DNA of 42,020 nt from CAYWGR01 sp964458015 (GCA_964458015.1 CAYWGR010000022.1:1-42020); one strand, 5' to 3'; counted from the first letter of the stretch, positions 23,717-33,015 are shown. Program-made: numbers and translations. Notes: generated by a model not told the origin, from the letters alone.

Positions 23717-25218
23717 TAATGCGCCCCCAACACAGTAGCGGCCTTGTGGAGCAGAACCGTCAACGGCGGCGGCACGTAAACGCCGAGCAGGAAGACGCAA
23801 ATCCCCAGCATTGTCCCCGGCGCGATCGACCAAAAAGATTCTCGCCGTTTTCTTGGATTGGAGCGATTGGTTGAGATTGTTGCGAACAAATCAGGCGGTT
23901 CACCGTAGGCCATGCGCAAAAAGATCGTTGCCATGCCGATGAATACGACGGCCAAGGCCAGCAAGTAGGCGAAACCCGTGAACCAACGTCCCGCGTCAAA
24001 AATGCCCTTCAGGATGGTTAACTCGCTGATAAAGGGACCAAAGGGCGGCGATCCGACGATGGCCAGGAATCCCACGATCCAAAGAATTCCCGTCGCGGGC
24101 AAGGCTCGCAATAATCCATGAACCTGGACCGTCGATTTCGTGCGATAGAGAGCCAAAATGTTGCCGGCCGCGAGAAAGAGCATTGCTTTGGTCAAGGAAT
24201 GGTTGACCGTGTGGAGCAGCGCCCCAAAGGTCGCCGCGCCACCGACGCCGATCCCAAGAGAAAGAATGCCCATGTGTTCGACGCTGGAATAGGCAAGCAT
24301 TCGCTTGAAGTCGGTCTGGCCCAAGATGAATACGGCCGCGATGCCCATCGAAAGCAGTCCGAAGAGCACTAATAAATCGGAACTAAACGCATTTAAATCC
24401 GCTGCCGTCAACAGGGCGTGTGTGCGTAGAATGGTTAGGAAGGCGCAATTGAGCAACGCCCCGGAAAGCAACGCGGAAACGACGGAGGGAGCCTCGCTAT
24501 GAGCATCGGGCAACCACGTGTGCATGGGCGCCAGCCCCATTTTCGTGCCGTAACCGACCAGAAACAACAAAAATGCCGCCTTGAGCCATGTTTTGTCGAG
24601 CCCCGCGGCATGGTCCATCAAGTCGTCGAATGTCATGTGAACTGCCGACTCTCCGACAGTTCGCGCGGCAACGGCCACGAAGAAGTTGCCCAGCAAAGCT
24701 AATGCAATTCCGACGGAACAGATCAACAGATATTTCCAAGTGGCTTCCAGCGAGCGGTGATGGCGATGAAAATAGATCAAAGGCGCACTAGCCAGCGTGG
24801 TCGCCTCGACTCCGACCCACATGAGGCCCAAATGTCGGCTGACGGCCACTAAAGTCATCGTGCCTAGAAACAACAGCAAGCATCCGGCGAATACGGCCTC
24901 GGGAAAATTGACGAACGGCAACTCTTCTTCCTCGCCGGGGCGTTTGCCCGGATGACTTTCGCTCGCCAGATATCCGACGGCGTAAACCGAGGCCGCCAAG
25001 AATAACGCGCTCGTAATGCTGAGAAACAGCAGCGACGCTTCGTCAATAGCCATCCAACCGTTGACGGCCGCGGGCGGAAGTTTGACCCAACATGTCGCAA
25101 CCATCACGGCATGCGCAACTGCCGCCGACAGCATCAGCGCGCGTCGCAGCCAGTTCGGCCGCAAAGCCATCGCTATCAGGCCGGCAATCGTCGGCACCAG
25201 CAATAAAGCCCAGATCAT
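23716..25218 (-). CDS. hyfF: Antiporter-like membrane subunit of Ehr/Hyf complex (HyfF / NuoN-like)
   Basis: A 500-residue polytopic membrane protein of the complex I Mrp-antiporter-like family (NuoL/M/N). About 13-14 membrane helices are visible. The family signature with the proton-path lysine and histidine is present: GYGTKMGLAPMHTWLPDAHSE, then LLSGALLNCAFL, AYSSVEHMGILSLG and ALLHTVNHSLTKAMLFLAAG. It would couple electron transfer in the peripheral arm to ion movement. The gene lies 4 bp after hyfE and its stop overlaps the next start. The order B-C-E-F-G-I is that of E. coli hyf. It is the second antiporter-like subunit; hyfD is absent. Confidence 0.88.
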   Translation of the reverse strand: MIWALLLVPTIAGLIAMALRPNWLRRALMLSAAVAHAVMVATCWVKLPPAAVNGWMAIDEASLLFLSITSALFLAASVYAVGYLASESHPGKRPGEEEELPFVNFPEAVFAGCLLLFLGTMTLVAVSRHLGLMWVGVEATTLASAPLIYFHRHHRSLEATWKYLLICSVGIALALLGNFFVAVAARTVGESAVHMTFDDLMDHAAGLDKTWLKAAFLLFLVGYGTKMGLAPMHTWLPDAHSEAPSVVSALLSGALLNCAFLTILRTHALLTAADLNAFSSDLLVLFGLLSMGIAAVFILGQTDFKRMLAYSSVEHMGILSLGIGVGGAATFGALLHTVNHSLTKAMLFLAAGNILALYRTKSTVQVHGLLRALPATGILWIVGFLAIVGSPPFGPFISELTILKGIFDAGRWFTGFAYLLALAVVFIGMATIFLRMAYGEPPDLFATISTNRSNPRKRRESFWSIAPGTMLGICVFLLGVYVPPPLTVLLHKAATVLGAH

Positions 25219-25222
25219 GCAA

Positions 25223-25867
25223 CTAATCCCTTAACGCGGAAAGCCGGTCGGTATCGATGTGGTCGAACTCACGGCTGATATGATGAATCGCAATTCCCAT
25301 CACGAACACAGCAACGAAAACGTCCAAGAGCACGCCCATTTCAACCAGCAGCGGCTCCTCGATGGCGAACGCCAAGCCGAATGCATAAATCCCATTTTCC
25401 ATCGCCAGATAGCCAAGTGCTTGCATGACGGCCTTCCGACGGCCGACAATCAGAAGCAATCCGACCATCATCGTGAATAAAGCCACGGGTGTTAAAAACG
25501 TCGGCGAGTCCTCGCCGGGCAGCGGCAGCCGGCTTGCCACGTGCAATGCAACGGCGAGCAGTCCGAGCCCGATCAACAGGGATGTCGTAAAACCGATAAT
25601 CGGCTCCACCTCGGTTTGAACAGCGGCCTCGCGCGCCGCGCGTCTCAAAAGCCAGGGCAACACGCCCGCTTTCATAACGGTGCTTACTAGTGTCAAAACG
25701 AACAATCGAAGGCTCACTTCGCCCCCTTGCGCCAACAATGGAATTGCGCCAAGCAATAAAGCTTGGAAGGCAACCGTCCGTATGCAGGCGCTCAACCGGC
25801 TGGAACCCAATAGGTGCAAGCTCGTCAAAACCAGCAGAACTAGTGCCGCATCAAGCCAAGGATTCAC
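25223..25867 (-). CDS. hyfE: HyfE-like membrane subunit (NuoK-related)
   Basis: A 214-residue hydrophobic protein with about seven membrane helices. Its C-terminal half resembles NuoK/HyfE (LGYLAMENGIYAFGLAF with conserved Glu, LVEMGVLLDVFVAVFVMGI). HyfE is the subunit that links the antiporter-like and NuoH-like parts in group 4 complexes. The start is a GTG 3 bp after the hyfC stop, with GAGGTGA in the preceding codons, so translation is coupled. The position between hyfC and hyfF matches known hyf operons. No peculiarity is seen. Confidence 0.85.
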   Translation of the reverse strand: MNPWLDAALVLLVLTSLHLLGSSRLSACIRTVAFQALLLGAIPLLAQGGEVSLRLFVLTLVSTVMKAGVLPWLLRRAAREAAVQTEVEPIIGFTTSLLIGLGLLAVALHVASRLPLPGEDSPTFLTPVALFTMMVGLLLIVGRRKAVMQALGYLAMENGIYAFGLAFAIEEPLLVEMGVLLDVFVAVFVMGIAIHHISREFDHIDTDRLSALRD

Positions 25868-25870
25868 ACA

Positions 25871-26788
25871 TCACCTCATCACCAGTATCAAAGCGAGAAT
25901 CGACAATACCGACGCTGCAACCAAAAACTGGGGCACTCGCACCAATCGCAACCGCGCGATCGTCGATTCAATGATGCCCACGACCACGGCCAGGACGCCC
26001 ATGCCAAGCACTCCCGCCGCGAGATCAACGGCCCAATAACCGCTTCGGACCGGCACCAGAATGCCGACCAATAGCGAGCCGAGCAGCCAAAGTTTCAACA
26101 TGGCGCCATATTGGATCATGGCCAAATCGGGGCCGCCGTGATCCAGCACCATCACTTCGTGGATCATCGTCAGTTCAAGGTGCGTATTGGGATCGTCGAT
26201 CGGAATACGGGCGTTTTCCGTAAGAAAAACAATCATAATCGCCGCGGCCACTAACAATAATGCCGGGCCTGCAAACGTGGTCAGAACGTCAGGCGTTACC
26301 GAGGCCATCATCACACTCAGCGAAAGATGATGCGAATACGAGGCAACGGCCGCCAGCCCCAACAACAAGGCAGGCTCGGCCAAGGCCGAATAAAACGCTT
26401 CGCGGCTTGCGCCCATGCCCTCGAAACTGGAGCCCGTATCCAACGCGGCCACGATCGTGGCAAATCGCATCATACCCAGCAGATAGGCAAAAAGCAGAAA
26501 ATCGCCCGAGAAACCCAACCAGCCGGGAATGCTGCCCAATGGAATAATCAAAAGCGCAGCCAAGGCGCAAGCCAATCCGACGATGGGCCCCGCGGCAAAG
26601 ATCCATGTGGTTGTTTGGCTATAGACCGCGCCTTTGTGCAGCAGTTTCCAAAGGTCATGGTATCCCTGCAAGAGCGGCTGTCCGCGTCGGCCGGCGAATT
26701 TGGCCTTTGTGCGATTGATGATGCCCGGCAGCAAAGGGGCTAAAATCATCGCCAAAACGACGTGGGTAATCGACGCCAGGATATTCAT
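25871..26788 (-). CDS. hyfC: HyfC-like membrane subunit (NuoH family)
   Basis: A 305-residue protein with about eight membrane helices, the NuoH/HyfC type subunit that forms the junction between the soluble arm and the membrane arm. Typical motifs: PLLPGIINRTKAKFAGRRGQ (start of family, with the RRG-P-PLLQGYHDLWKLLHK region) and RIPIDDPNTHLELTMIHEVMVLDH, the conserved acidic loop. It begins 3 bp after the hyfB stop. The acidic loop is intact, so the coupling core of the complex looks functional even though the NiFe site is lost. Confidence 0.9.
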   Translation of the reverse strand: MNILASITHVVLAMILAPLLPGIINRTKAKFAGRRGQPLLQGYHDLWKLLHKGAVYSQTTTWIFAAGPIVGLACALAALLIIPLGSIPGWLGFSGDFLLFAYLLGMMRFATIVAALDTGSSFEGMGASREAFYSALAEPALLLGLAAVASYSHHLSLSVMMASVTPDVLTTFAGPALLLVAAAIMIVFLTENARIPIDDPNTHLELTMIHEVMVLDHGGPDLAMIQYGAMLKLWLLGSLLVGILVPVRSGYWAVDLAAGVLGMGVLAVVVGIIESTIARLRLVRVPQFLVAASVLSILALILVMR

Positions 26789-26791
26789 GAG

Positions 26792-28783
26792 TTAACCAAG
26801 TTTCCAAATCAAAAGAACCAAGAGCGTGATGGCGATATACAGTACATATAACTGGATATGCCCTTCCTGTAGCCACCGCAATTTCGAGGCCGCCCAAGCG
26901 ACGCCCGCGAAGATCGGCTCGAAGACAAAGCGGCGGAATAAGTCTGGAGTTTCGGTATGCAAGTCGGCTTGAAGGGGGAACAAACCGCGAGGTTCATGAA
27001 TTTCGTCGCGCGGTTGAAGGAACAAGCGAAACAATTGCACGATCGGACGCGAGAACGAAGAGGCCGTGTATTGCATGCGCGGCGAGGGGGCAATATAGCC
27101 GCAATCCCACGTGATCGATCGTTCCACGCGGCGGCCCATCAGCAATTTGCGCCGGATGTGCATCAATACCAGAACAAATCCAAGTAATAGGCAGGATCCC
27201 AACGTAATGCCCATCATCGGCGCGACGGCCTGCCGAACGCCTTCGCGAGCAATGTCTGTAAGAGCATTGGGTACAATCGAAGCCACGGCCGTTTCAAGCA
27301 ACATCGGCCAGAAGGGAGCCGAAAAACCGATCACCATGCAAAGGGAAGCCAATAGGAACATCGGCCATCGCATGGCCGCGCCGGCTTCGTGCGCGTGGTC
27401 GGCCTGTGGGCTGCGCGGCTCGCCCAAAAACGCAATGCCGAAGACTTTCGTAAAACAGGCGGCGGCAAGCCCTCCGATTAACGCTAATCCGCCAACGACG
27501 ATGACGCACATAAGCCCCCAAGCTTGAACGTCTTGCGAAGGACCGCCGATTCCCGCCATCACGCCGAGATAGATCAGAAATTCGCTGACAAAGCCATTCA
27601 GCGGTGGCAGGCCCGAGATGGCCGCCGCTCCAATTAAAAATGTTGCGCCGGTCGTCGGCATCCGTTTCATCAGACCGCCGAGGCGGTCGATTTCGCCCGT
27701 GCCCGCGGCATGTAAGACCGAACCTGCGCCGAGAAACAACAGGCTCTTGAAAACCGAATGATTCAGCACGTGAAGCAACGCGCCGGTGAAGCTAAGAGCC
27801 GCCATAACGGGATTATCGTGGCTAAGCCCTAGCAGACCGACGCCTATCGCCATCGCGATGATACCGATATTTTCGACGCTGGAATAGGCCAACAACCGTT
27901 TCATATTATGCTGTGCAAGGGCGTATAACACACCCAGAACGCCCGAGACGACGCCGATAATCAACAACGTCCATCCCCACCACCATGTCGGCGGCTCGCC
28001 GAGAATCATCAGGATGCGCAACAGCCCGTAGATGCCCGTCTTGATCATCACGCCGCTCATGACGGCCGACACATGCGACGGCGCAGCGGGATGGGCCTCG
28101 GGCAGCCACACGTGCATCGGCATAAAGCCGGCTTTCGTGCCGAATCCGATCAGCGCCATCAGGAACAGCAAATCTCTTGCCGAATCAGAGGAGGAAAGAC
28201 GCTCAAAGTCCAACGAATTTTCGGGTTGCCCCAACAGCAAGAACATGGCGAACAAAAAAGCCGTGCCTAAATGCATCGCCACGAGATAAATCCAACCGGC
28301 GCGACGCACGGCAGGTTTTTCGGCGTCGGTAAGCACCAAAAAGAAGGATGCCAACGACATGAGTTCCCAACTAAGCAGGAATAGCAAGCCGTTGCGGGCG
28401 GCAACCACCGTCAACATGCTGGCCGTGAGCATATTATAGAAAAACCACGACGAGCCAAGCCGTTTCACCCCTTGAGACGTTGGTAGATAACCGCATCCAT
28501 AGACGGCCGCGGCCATAGTGACCAATGCAATGGACAACGCAAAAACAGCCGAGAGCGGGTCGATTGCCATATTGGCCGAGCCCAAGGGCAATTCCCAGGC
28601 AAGCCGCATGGAAATGGATTCGCCGGTCACAAGCACTCGAGCCGCTTGCACCAGGACAATGCCGCCGCCCAGCAGGGAACCGACCGTGCCCAGGGCACAT
28701 GCCAGCCGCTGATTATTTCCCGCCGTCAAGGACACAAGGCCGCTTAAAACGAGAATCGCCAACGCCGCTAAAAACCAATCCAT
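26792..28783 (-). CDS. hyfB: HyfB-like antiporter subunit (NuoL/HyfB family)
   Basis: A 663-residue polytopic protein, the first structural gene of the Ehr-like operon. It has about 14-16 membrane helices and the antiporter core: IGFGTKAGFMPMHVWLPEAH, AVMSGVMIKTGIYGLL, LLAYSSVENIGIIAMA and LLHVLNHSVFKSLLFLGAG. The C-terminal extension (about 560-663; WDCGYIAPSPRMQYTASSF, then a last helix) is the usual HyfB/HycC tail. Probably moves protons or sodium ions. It lies 74 bp after the EIIA-fusion gene on the same strand, so both may be co-transcribed. No convincing ribosome binding site is seen before ATG 28783. Confidence 0.9.
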   Translation of the reverse strand: MDWFLAALAILVLSGLVSLTAGNNQRLACALGTVGSLLGGGIVLVQAARVLVTGESISMRLAWELPLGSANMAIDPLSAVFALSIALVTMAAAVYGCGYLPTSQGVKRLGSSWFFYNMLTASMLTVVAARNGLLFLLSWELMSLASFFLVLTDAEKPAVRRAGWIYLVAMHLGTAFLFAMFLLLGQPENSLDFERLSSSDSARDLLFLMALIGFGTKAGFMPMHVWLPEAHPAAPSHVSAVMSGVMIKTGIYGLLRILMILGEPPTWWWGWTLLIIGVVSGVLGVLYALAQHNMKRLLAYSSVENIGIIAMAIGVGLLGLSHDNPVMAALSFTGALLHVLNHSVFKSLLFLGAGSVLHAAGTGEIDRLGGLMKRMPTTGATFLIGAAAISGLPPLNGFVSEFLIYLGVMAGIGGPSQDVQAWGLMCVIVVGGLALIGGLAAACFTKVFGIAFLGEPRSPQADHAHEAGAAMRWPMFLLASLCMVIGFSAPFWPMLLETAVASIVPNALTDIAREGVRQAVAPMMGITLGSCLLLGFVLVLMHIRRKLLMGRRVERSITWDCGYIAPSPRMQYTASSFSRPIVQLFRLFLQPRDEIHEPRGLFPLQADLHTETPDLFRRFVFEPIFAGVAWAASKLRWLQEGHIQLYVLYIAITLLVLLIWKLG

Positions 28784-28857
28784 GACGCCAAAATGCTTTC
28801 TTTGCCTTGAACGGCCATAAAACCGAAACTAGCACACAAGACCCAACTTCCACAATA

Positions 28858-29565
28858 TCATGGACCGCGAAGCGGCTCGCTATGCGATGCCGACGGTGGA
28901 ATGCTTTGATCGACAACCTGACAGGCGGCCAAAATCTGCTCGCGCGATCCCTGTTTGCCTAGCACGTCAACGAAATCCGGCTGCCGCAAGGCAAAACCAA
29001 GTCTGGCCAGAAGATGCAGATGCGCACGAATTGTCGGGCTTACAATCGTGAAAAGGGTATGGACGGGCTGGCCGTCGAGAGCGCCAAATTCAATCGGCTG
29101 CTCCAAAAAACATAGCGTAACCATCGGCTGGGAAATGTGCATGACGATCGGGTTGCGGACGTGAGGCACGGCCACTCCGTTACCCAATGCCGTGGAGCCT
29201 AAAGATTCCCGAGCCAGCAACACCTGGAGCAAAAACTGGCGATCCACTTGCTCGGGCAGCGGCATCACCTCGACCAACGATTGCAGAACGGAAGGCTTAT
29301 CGGACCCGCTAAGGCGATAATGGATTCCGCCTGCCTTGAGCGCCTGCGAAAGACTGGTTACGGCCCCGCCGTTCTCCGGCTCGGCAAAAATATCCGCCGA
29401 AACGTTGAGGCGTTGCGAGGTGGCCCATTCGAGCAATTCCGCCCTGTTGAAACGATACTGCTCGTTGATCCGATAGGCCGGCAGTTTCCCCTGCTTGACC
29501 CACCGATAGATGGTCTTTTCAGAGACTTTCAGCAATTGTGCGGAATCGCGGACACCAAGGTCCAT
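28858..29565 (-). CDS. Excisionase-type HTH fused to PTS EIIA (fructose/nitrogen type) regulator
   Basis: A 235-residue cytoplasmic protein. The N-terminus (1-50) is a MerR/excisionase-like helix-turn-helix (VRDSAQLLKVSEKTIYRWVKQGKL). Residues about 75-225 form a PTS EIIA type-2 domain (mannitol/fructose/Ntr class) with the active His135 in GNGVAVPHVRNP, and LEQPIEFGALDGQPVHTLF as in the family. EIIA normally receives phosphate from HPr. No EIIB or EIIC is present nearby, so it is regulatory and not a sugar transporter part. It precedes the Ehr-like operon on the same strand. ATG 29565 is chosen because the HTH starts there; a TTG at 29604 would add 13 residues. The direct target is unknown. 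Confidence 0.85.
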   Translation of the reverse strand: MDLGVRDSAQLLKVSEKTIYRWVKQGKLPAYRINEQYRFNRAELLEWATSQRLNVSADIFAEPENGGAVTSLSQALKAGGIHYRLSGSDKPSVLQSLVEVMPLPEQVDRQFLLQVLLARESLGSTALGNGVAVPHVRNPIVMHISQPMVTLCFLEQPIEFGALDGQPVHTLFTIVSPTIRAHLHLLARLGFALRQPDFVDVLGKQGSREQILAACQVVDQSIPPSASHSEPLRGP

Positions 29566-29786
29566 CTCCGTCCCGGCGTCGCCGCCGTCCTTGTCGTTGG
29601 ACAAAAGATGACAATCTTCTAAGGGTAGCCTTATTTGTCCCGAGCGACAAGGGCAGTTATGTGGGCGAACTACATCACAGTGGGGGGTATCGCTGGTTCA
29701 CAAGCTGACATTGGAACCTTAAAAGGCAATATCTCTCAACCAAAGCCATGCCTAAAGGCAAATGGGTGCGCCTTTGGGATTGGCCC

Positions 29787-31811
29787 TTACTCTTTTTCCT
29801 TGTGTTCGACAAAGGGCCAGTATTTGTCGAAATCGAAGTCGGGGCTGTTGTCCAAGTCGTGGCAGGAGTAACACTGCTGTTTCTTAGCTTCGGCTTTGGT
29901 GACGATGATCGTCTTGCGGCATTGTTCCTGTAGTTGTTTATTGGATCCTAGCTCGGCGGCCGCATGTTTTTCGCCCGGCCCGTGACAATCTTCGCAACCC
30001 ACATTCACAAGATGCGGCGTTTTCTTCTTGCTCACAAAGCCTGAAGCATAGGGGAAATACTTCGTGGGGTGCCAGCCGGTCACATGGCAACTGACGCACT
30101 CGGGATCAAAGTCCCGGGGCGGATCGAGCTTCGAGAGCGTATCAAACGCCCGGGCATGTCCGCTTTTCTTCCAAACATCATACGATTTTTCATGGCACGA
30201 CGCGCATTTCTCGGTGCCGATATATTGGCCATTGGTTTCCGCAAGCGGATGAGGCAGGGCTCGCAAACCAAGGCCATCGAACCCGATTGCCTGCAATTGC
30301 TGCTGATAGGCCGTCATCAGTAGTTTCATGTCGGGCGAAGCGGCAAAACGCGAATCCAACGGCACCCGCTGATAACGGAAGGGCTCATCGGCATCGTCGA
30401 ACAACCCCAGCACGATGGCGTTCATGCCCTTATATCCAACCGTGATGAGCAAGGTTTTCGTGCCTGGAATCTTCTCCGGCATGGCTGGCGGTTCCGGCTG
30501 GCCGTCGGAAACGACGACGACGTTAAACTCTGGAAACTTCTTGGCCAGCGCAATCGCCTCGTCCATCTTGGCATGGGCCAAAAGCACTCGATAGTCGGAC
30601 GATTTCTTCAATTCAGGAACGATTTTTTTCAGGGCCGATTCCGGATCCGCCATTTCAATTTCATCATTATGAATTTCTTTTTGATACGACTTGCCAAGGA
30701 TGGCGGTAACGCCGATCTTCATCTTGCCGGCCTCGATAATGCGGCTTTTCGGCGTAATTTGTGCATCGAATCCGAACAGGCCGACATTGGCCGTTACGAA
30801 GGGGCTCGGCTTGCCGTTTACATCGGCGGCAACGGCTACGAGTTCACCGGCGGGCAAGCGAAGATCATCGGCGCCGAAGGTGATAGCGTCGTAGGCCATT
30901 TTGCGTTTGCCTTCGACCGTGGTTTGAAACTTGAGTTCCGCTTGGCGGCCAAATCCGCGCACCAGTCCGCCTACGTCGAGCCCAACGACGGGCCAGCCTT
31001 TTTTGCGAAGTTCTTGAAAAAAGGTGTGTCTACGGCCCATGCCGCCCTTCATGCGGTCTAGGCCGGCGCACCCGCAAGGCTCTAAGTAGCCTTCTTCCAT
31101 GCCGGTGATGACCAACGCCACCTTGGGCTTCGGCCAATCTTCGAAGATTTTGCCGTTTACCTTGATCGGATCAAATGGCTTGCCGCTGTTTTTTGCCGTC
31201 TGAGGACGGCTGAACATCTTTTGGCTAGTTTCGGCCTCCTTTTCAGGCGTGTTGATTGCCGGGCCGTCGTCGGTTGACGTCGGATCCTCGGGATGCGAAG
31301 GCTTCTCAAGCTTCGGCGTATTGTCCGTTTTGGACGGTGTATCGGACTTGGGCAATTCAAGTGATTCGATAGGTTTTGAATCTTCGAATTTCTTTTCCGC
31401 GGGCGAGTTGGCCCTTGGTTCTTCGGCATCACGTAGAGGATTGGAAGAAGGCCTCGATGAGTCGGCGGACGGCCGAGCGGATTCCTGCTCCTGTTCCGTG
31501 GATTCCCCTGAGGCATTGCCAATCTGGGGCTGAACTTTCGCCGGGATCGGGGGATCGTCAGGCAACGGGGCTTGGGATAAGGCAGGAGATTCCTCGGATG
31601 GTTTCGGCAAGGGATCCGTCGGCGGCAATGTCGGTGGCTGCTGGAACTCGGCCGAAGGCATTTTTACGATGGCTGCCGGTTGTTCTACGGCCGGTTGCTC
31701 GGTTTTCGAGGAAGAGTTATCGGTCGTATCCCCCGAACAACCAATAAGGGTTGCAAAAGCCAATAATAAACAACCGGCTGCAAGCGACCGGAAGATCATC
31801 TTACGTTGCAT
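29787..31811 (-). CDS. Tetraheme cytochrome c lipoprotein with degenerate metallophosphatase-like domain
   Basis: A 674-residue exported protein. Lipoprotein signal: AAGCLLLAFATLIGC. A long Pro/Ser/Glu-rich linker follows (about 25-220). Residues about 230-515 resemble the 5'-nucleotidase/UshA metallophosphatase family, with the EGYLEPCGCAGL motif typical of the cytochrome-linked subgroup. The usual metal-binding D-x-H and GNHE motifs read GMEEG and GADDL, so catalysis is doubtful. The C-terminal 150 residues carry four CxxCH heme sites (CASCH about 533, CVSCH about 569, CEDCH about 605, CYSCH about 645), as in cytochrome c554-like proteins. ATG 31811 is preferred because AAGGA lies 8 nt upstream. 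It follows the DUF1573 gene after 31 bp. Likely an electron carrier outside the inner membrane. Confidence 0.85.
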   Translation of the reverse strand: MQRKMIFRSLAAGCLLLAFATLIGCSGDTTDNSSSKTEQPAVEQPAAIVKMPSAEFQQPPTLPPTDPLPKPSEESPALSQAPLPDDPPIPAKVQPQIGNASGESTEQEQESARPSADSSRPSSNPLRDAEEPRANSPAEKKFEDSKPIESLELPKSDTPSKTDNTPKLEKPSHPEDPTSTDDGPAINTPEKEAETSQKMFSRPQTAKNSGKPFDPIKVNGKIFEDWPKPKVALVITGMEEGYLEPCGCAGLDRMKGGMGRRHTFFQELRKKGWPVVGLDVGGLVRGFGRQAELKFQTTVEGKRKMAYDAITFGADDLRLPAGELVAVAADVNGKPSPFVTANVGLFGFDAQITPKSRIIEAGKMKIGVTAILGKSYQKEIHNDEIEMADPESALKKIVPELKKSSDYRVLLAHAKMDEAIALAKKFPEFNVVVVSDGQPEPPAMPEKIPGTKTLLITVGYKGMNAIVLGLFDDADEPFRYQRVPLDSRFAASPDMKLLMTAYQQQLQAIGFDGLGLRALPHPLAETNGQYIGTEKCASCHEKSYDVWKKSGHARAFDTLSKLDPPRDFDPECVSCHVTGWHPTKYFPYASGFVSKKKTPHLVNVGCEDCHGPGEKHAAAELGSNKQLQEQCRKTIIVTKAEAKKQQCYSCHDLDNSPDFDFDKYWPFVEHKEKE

Positions 31812-31842
31812 TTCTTCGTCCTTGAGGAAAAACATTGTTGGC

Positions 31843-33015
31843 CTATCCTTCGATGGCAAATCGCACATAAATGCGCAGTTTGGGAACTTGGGGATGAGTG
31901 GTTTCTAGATTGATTTCGCCCAAGGCCCCTTGTTCTGAACCCAGGTGATTCGCGGCTCGACTTCCCGGCGGAATGTCGAGCAAAAGGGGAACCTGAATCA
32001 CGGTTCCGTTGTTGATTTCACTTGGTTTTCCTAGGCTGACTTGCAGCACGGCGGGGGAAACACTTGCAACTTTGAATTTCACTTCTTTGCGCAATGGCCC
32101 GCGAACGACCAACAAGAGACGCCGTTCGATACCCTCGCGGCCCGAAACTTCGCCGAGCCAAAGAACGCCTTTTTCTGGATCCCAGCGGGGTCCCACGACG
32201 GCGATCTCGCTGCCGATGTTGCCTTGGATCGGCAGGGTGAGGGAGGGATTCGACTTCATATCGGTTTGCAGAATCAGTTTTTGTTGGATCGGCCCTTGCG
32301 GCAATCCCGGTTTGACCTTCACTTGAACGAACCATCCGCTTTTGGCCGTCGGTTCCTTGGCAACTTCGTCGGCTGGAAGTGGTTCCAGAGATGCCTCATA
32401 GAAGGAGGCCGTCGAGGTATCTTCCCATTTTTGGCCAAGAATCTTCGGCGGCTTATCAAGGTAACAGAATAAACGTGCTTGATCGCTCGTGGCTTCACCG
32501 GCCGATAACCGGCTAAAAACCAATTCCGTGGGCGAAAAACGCACGGCCGCCGTAATGCGGCCGGAAATCGTCAGTATAATTTGCGACTGCGCCGGATCGT
32601 TGGTCAGAATTTTTGCGGTCTGCTGATAGGGGCCTGGGCGGTCGATGGGCTTCCAGGTGATCGTCACTTTCGCCGATCCGCCGGGCGGAATGCTTTCCTT
32701 GTCGAGCTTGCTCATCGTGCAGCGACACGACGTTCCGCCCTCGGTGAGCTTCAAGGGAGCTGTTCCCTCGTTTTTAATGACGAAGTCGTGACTTCCGTTG
32801 GCCGACAGATCGAGTGCGCCAAAATCGTAAGATGTTTCAGACACGACAACCTTGGGCATAGGCGTGCCGGGCGGCAACGGTACAGATTCCTCGGCGGCAA
32901 CGCTTTCGTCACGTTGCGGATCCCACGGAGAGGTTTGTATGCGTACAATGGCCGCTCCAAGGCCCAGAGCAATGCCCAAAATTAAGGTTAAGAGCGTCAA
33001 CAGGAAGATTCTCAT
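31843..33015 (-). CDS. DUF1573 domain exported protein
   Basis: A 390-residue protein with an N-terminal membrane anchor or signal (RIFLLTLLTLILGIALGLGA). The first DUF1573 (Ig-like, ASH/MSP-type beta-sandwich) domain spans about 55-155: ETSYDFGALDLSANGSHDF, then NEGTAPLKL and TSCRCTMSKL, with the typical CxC cysteine pair, and IPPGGSAKVTITW. A second, weaker beta-sandwich part follows (about 160-390). In this family the domain is thought to bind proteins or metal outside the cell; the function is not established. It probably shares an operon with the cytochrome gene 31 bp downstream, which suggests a role near that electron carrier (inference). Confidence 0.88.
   Translation of the reverse strand: MRIFLLTLLTLILGIALGLGAAIVRIQTSPWDPQRDESVAAEESVPLPPGTPMPKVVVSETSYDFGALDLSANGSHDFVIKNEGTAPLKLTEGGTSCRCTMSKLDKESIPPGGSAKVTITWKPIDRPGPYQQTAKILTNDPAQSQIILTISGRITAAVRFSPTELVFSRLSAGEATSDQARLFCYLDKPPKILGQKWEDTSTASFYEASLEPLPADEVAKEPTAKSGWFVQVKVKPGLPQGPIQQKLILQTDMKSNPSLTLPIQGNIGSEIAVVGPRWDPEKGVLWLGEVSGREGIERRLLLVVRGPLRKEVKFKVASVSPAVLQVSLGKPSEINNGTVIQVPLLLDIPPGSRAANHLGSEQGALGEINLETTHPQVPKLRIYVRFAIEG

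Noticed and set aside
29740..29786. Hairpin AAAGGC/GCCTTT after the cytochrome gene as a terminator
   Set aside because: Only a 6-bp stem and no T run on the minus strand; too weak to report.
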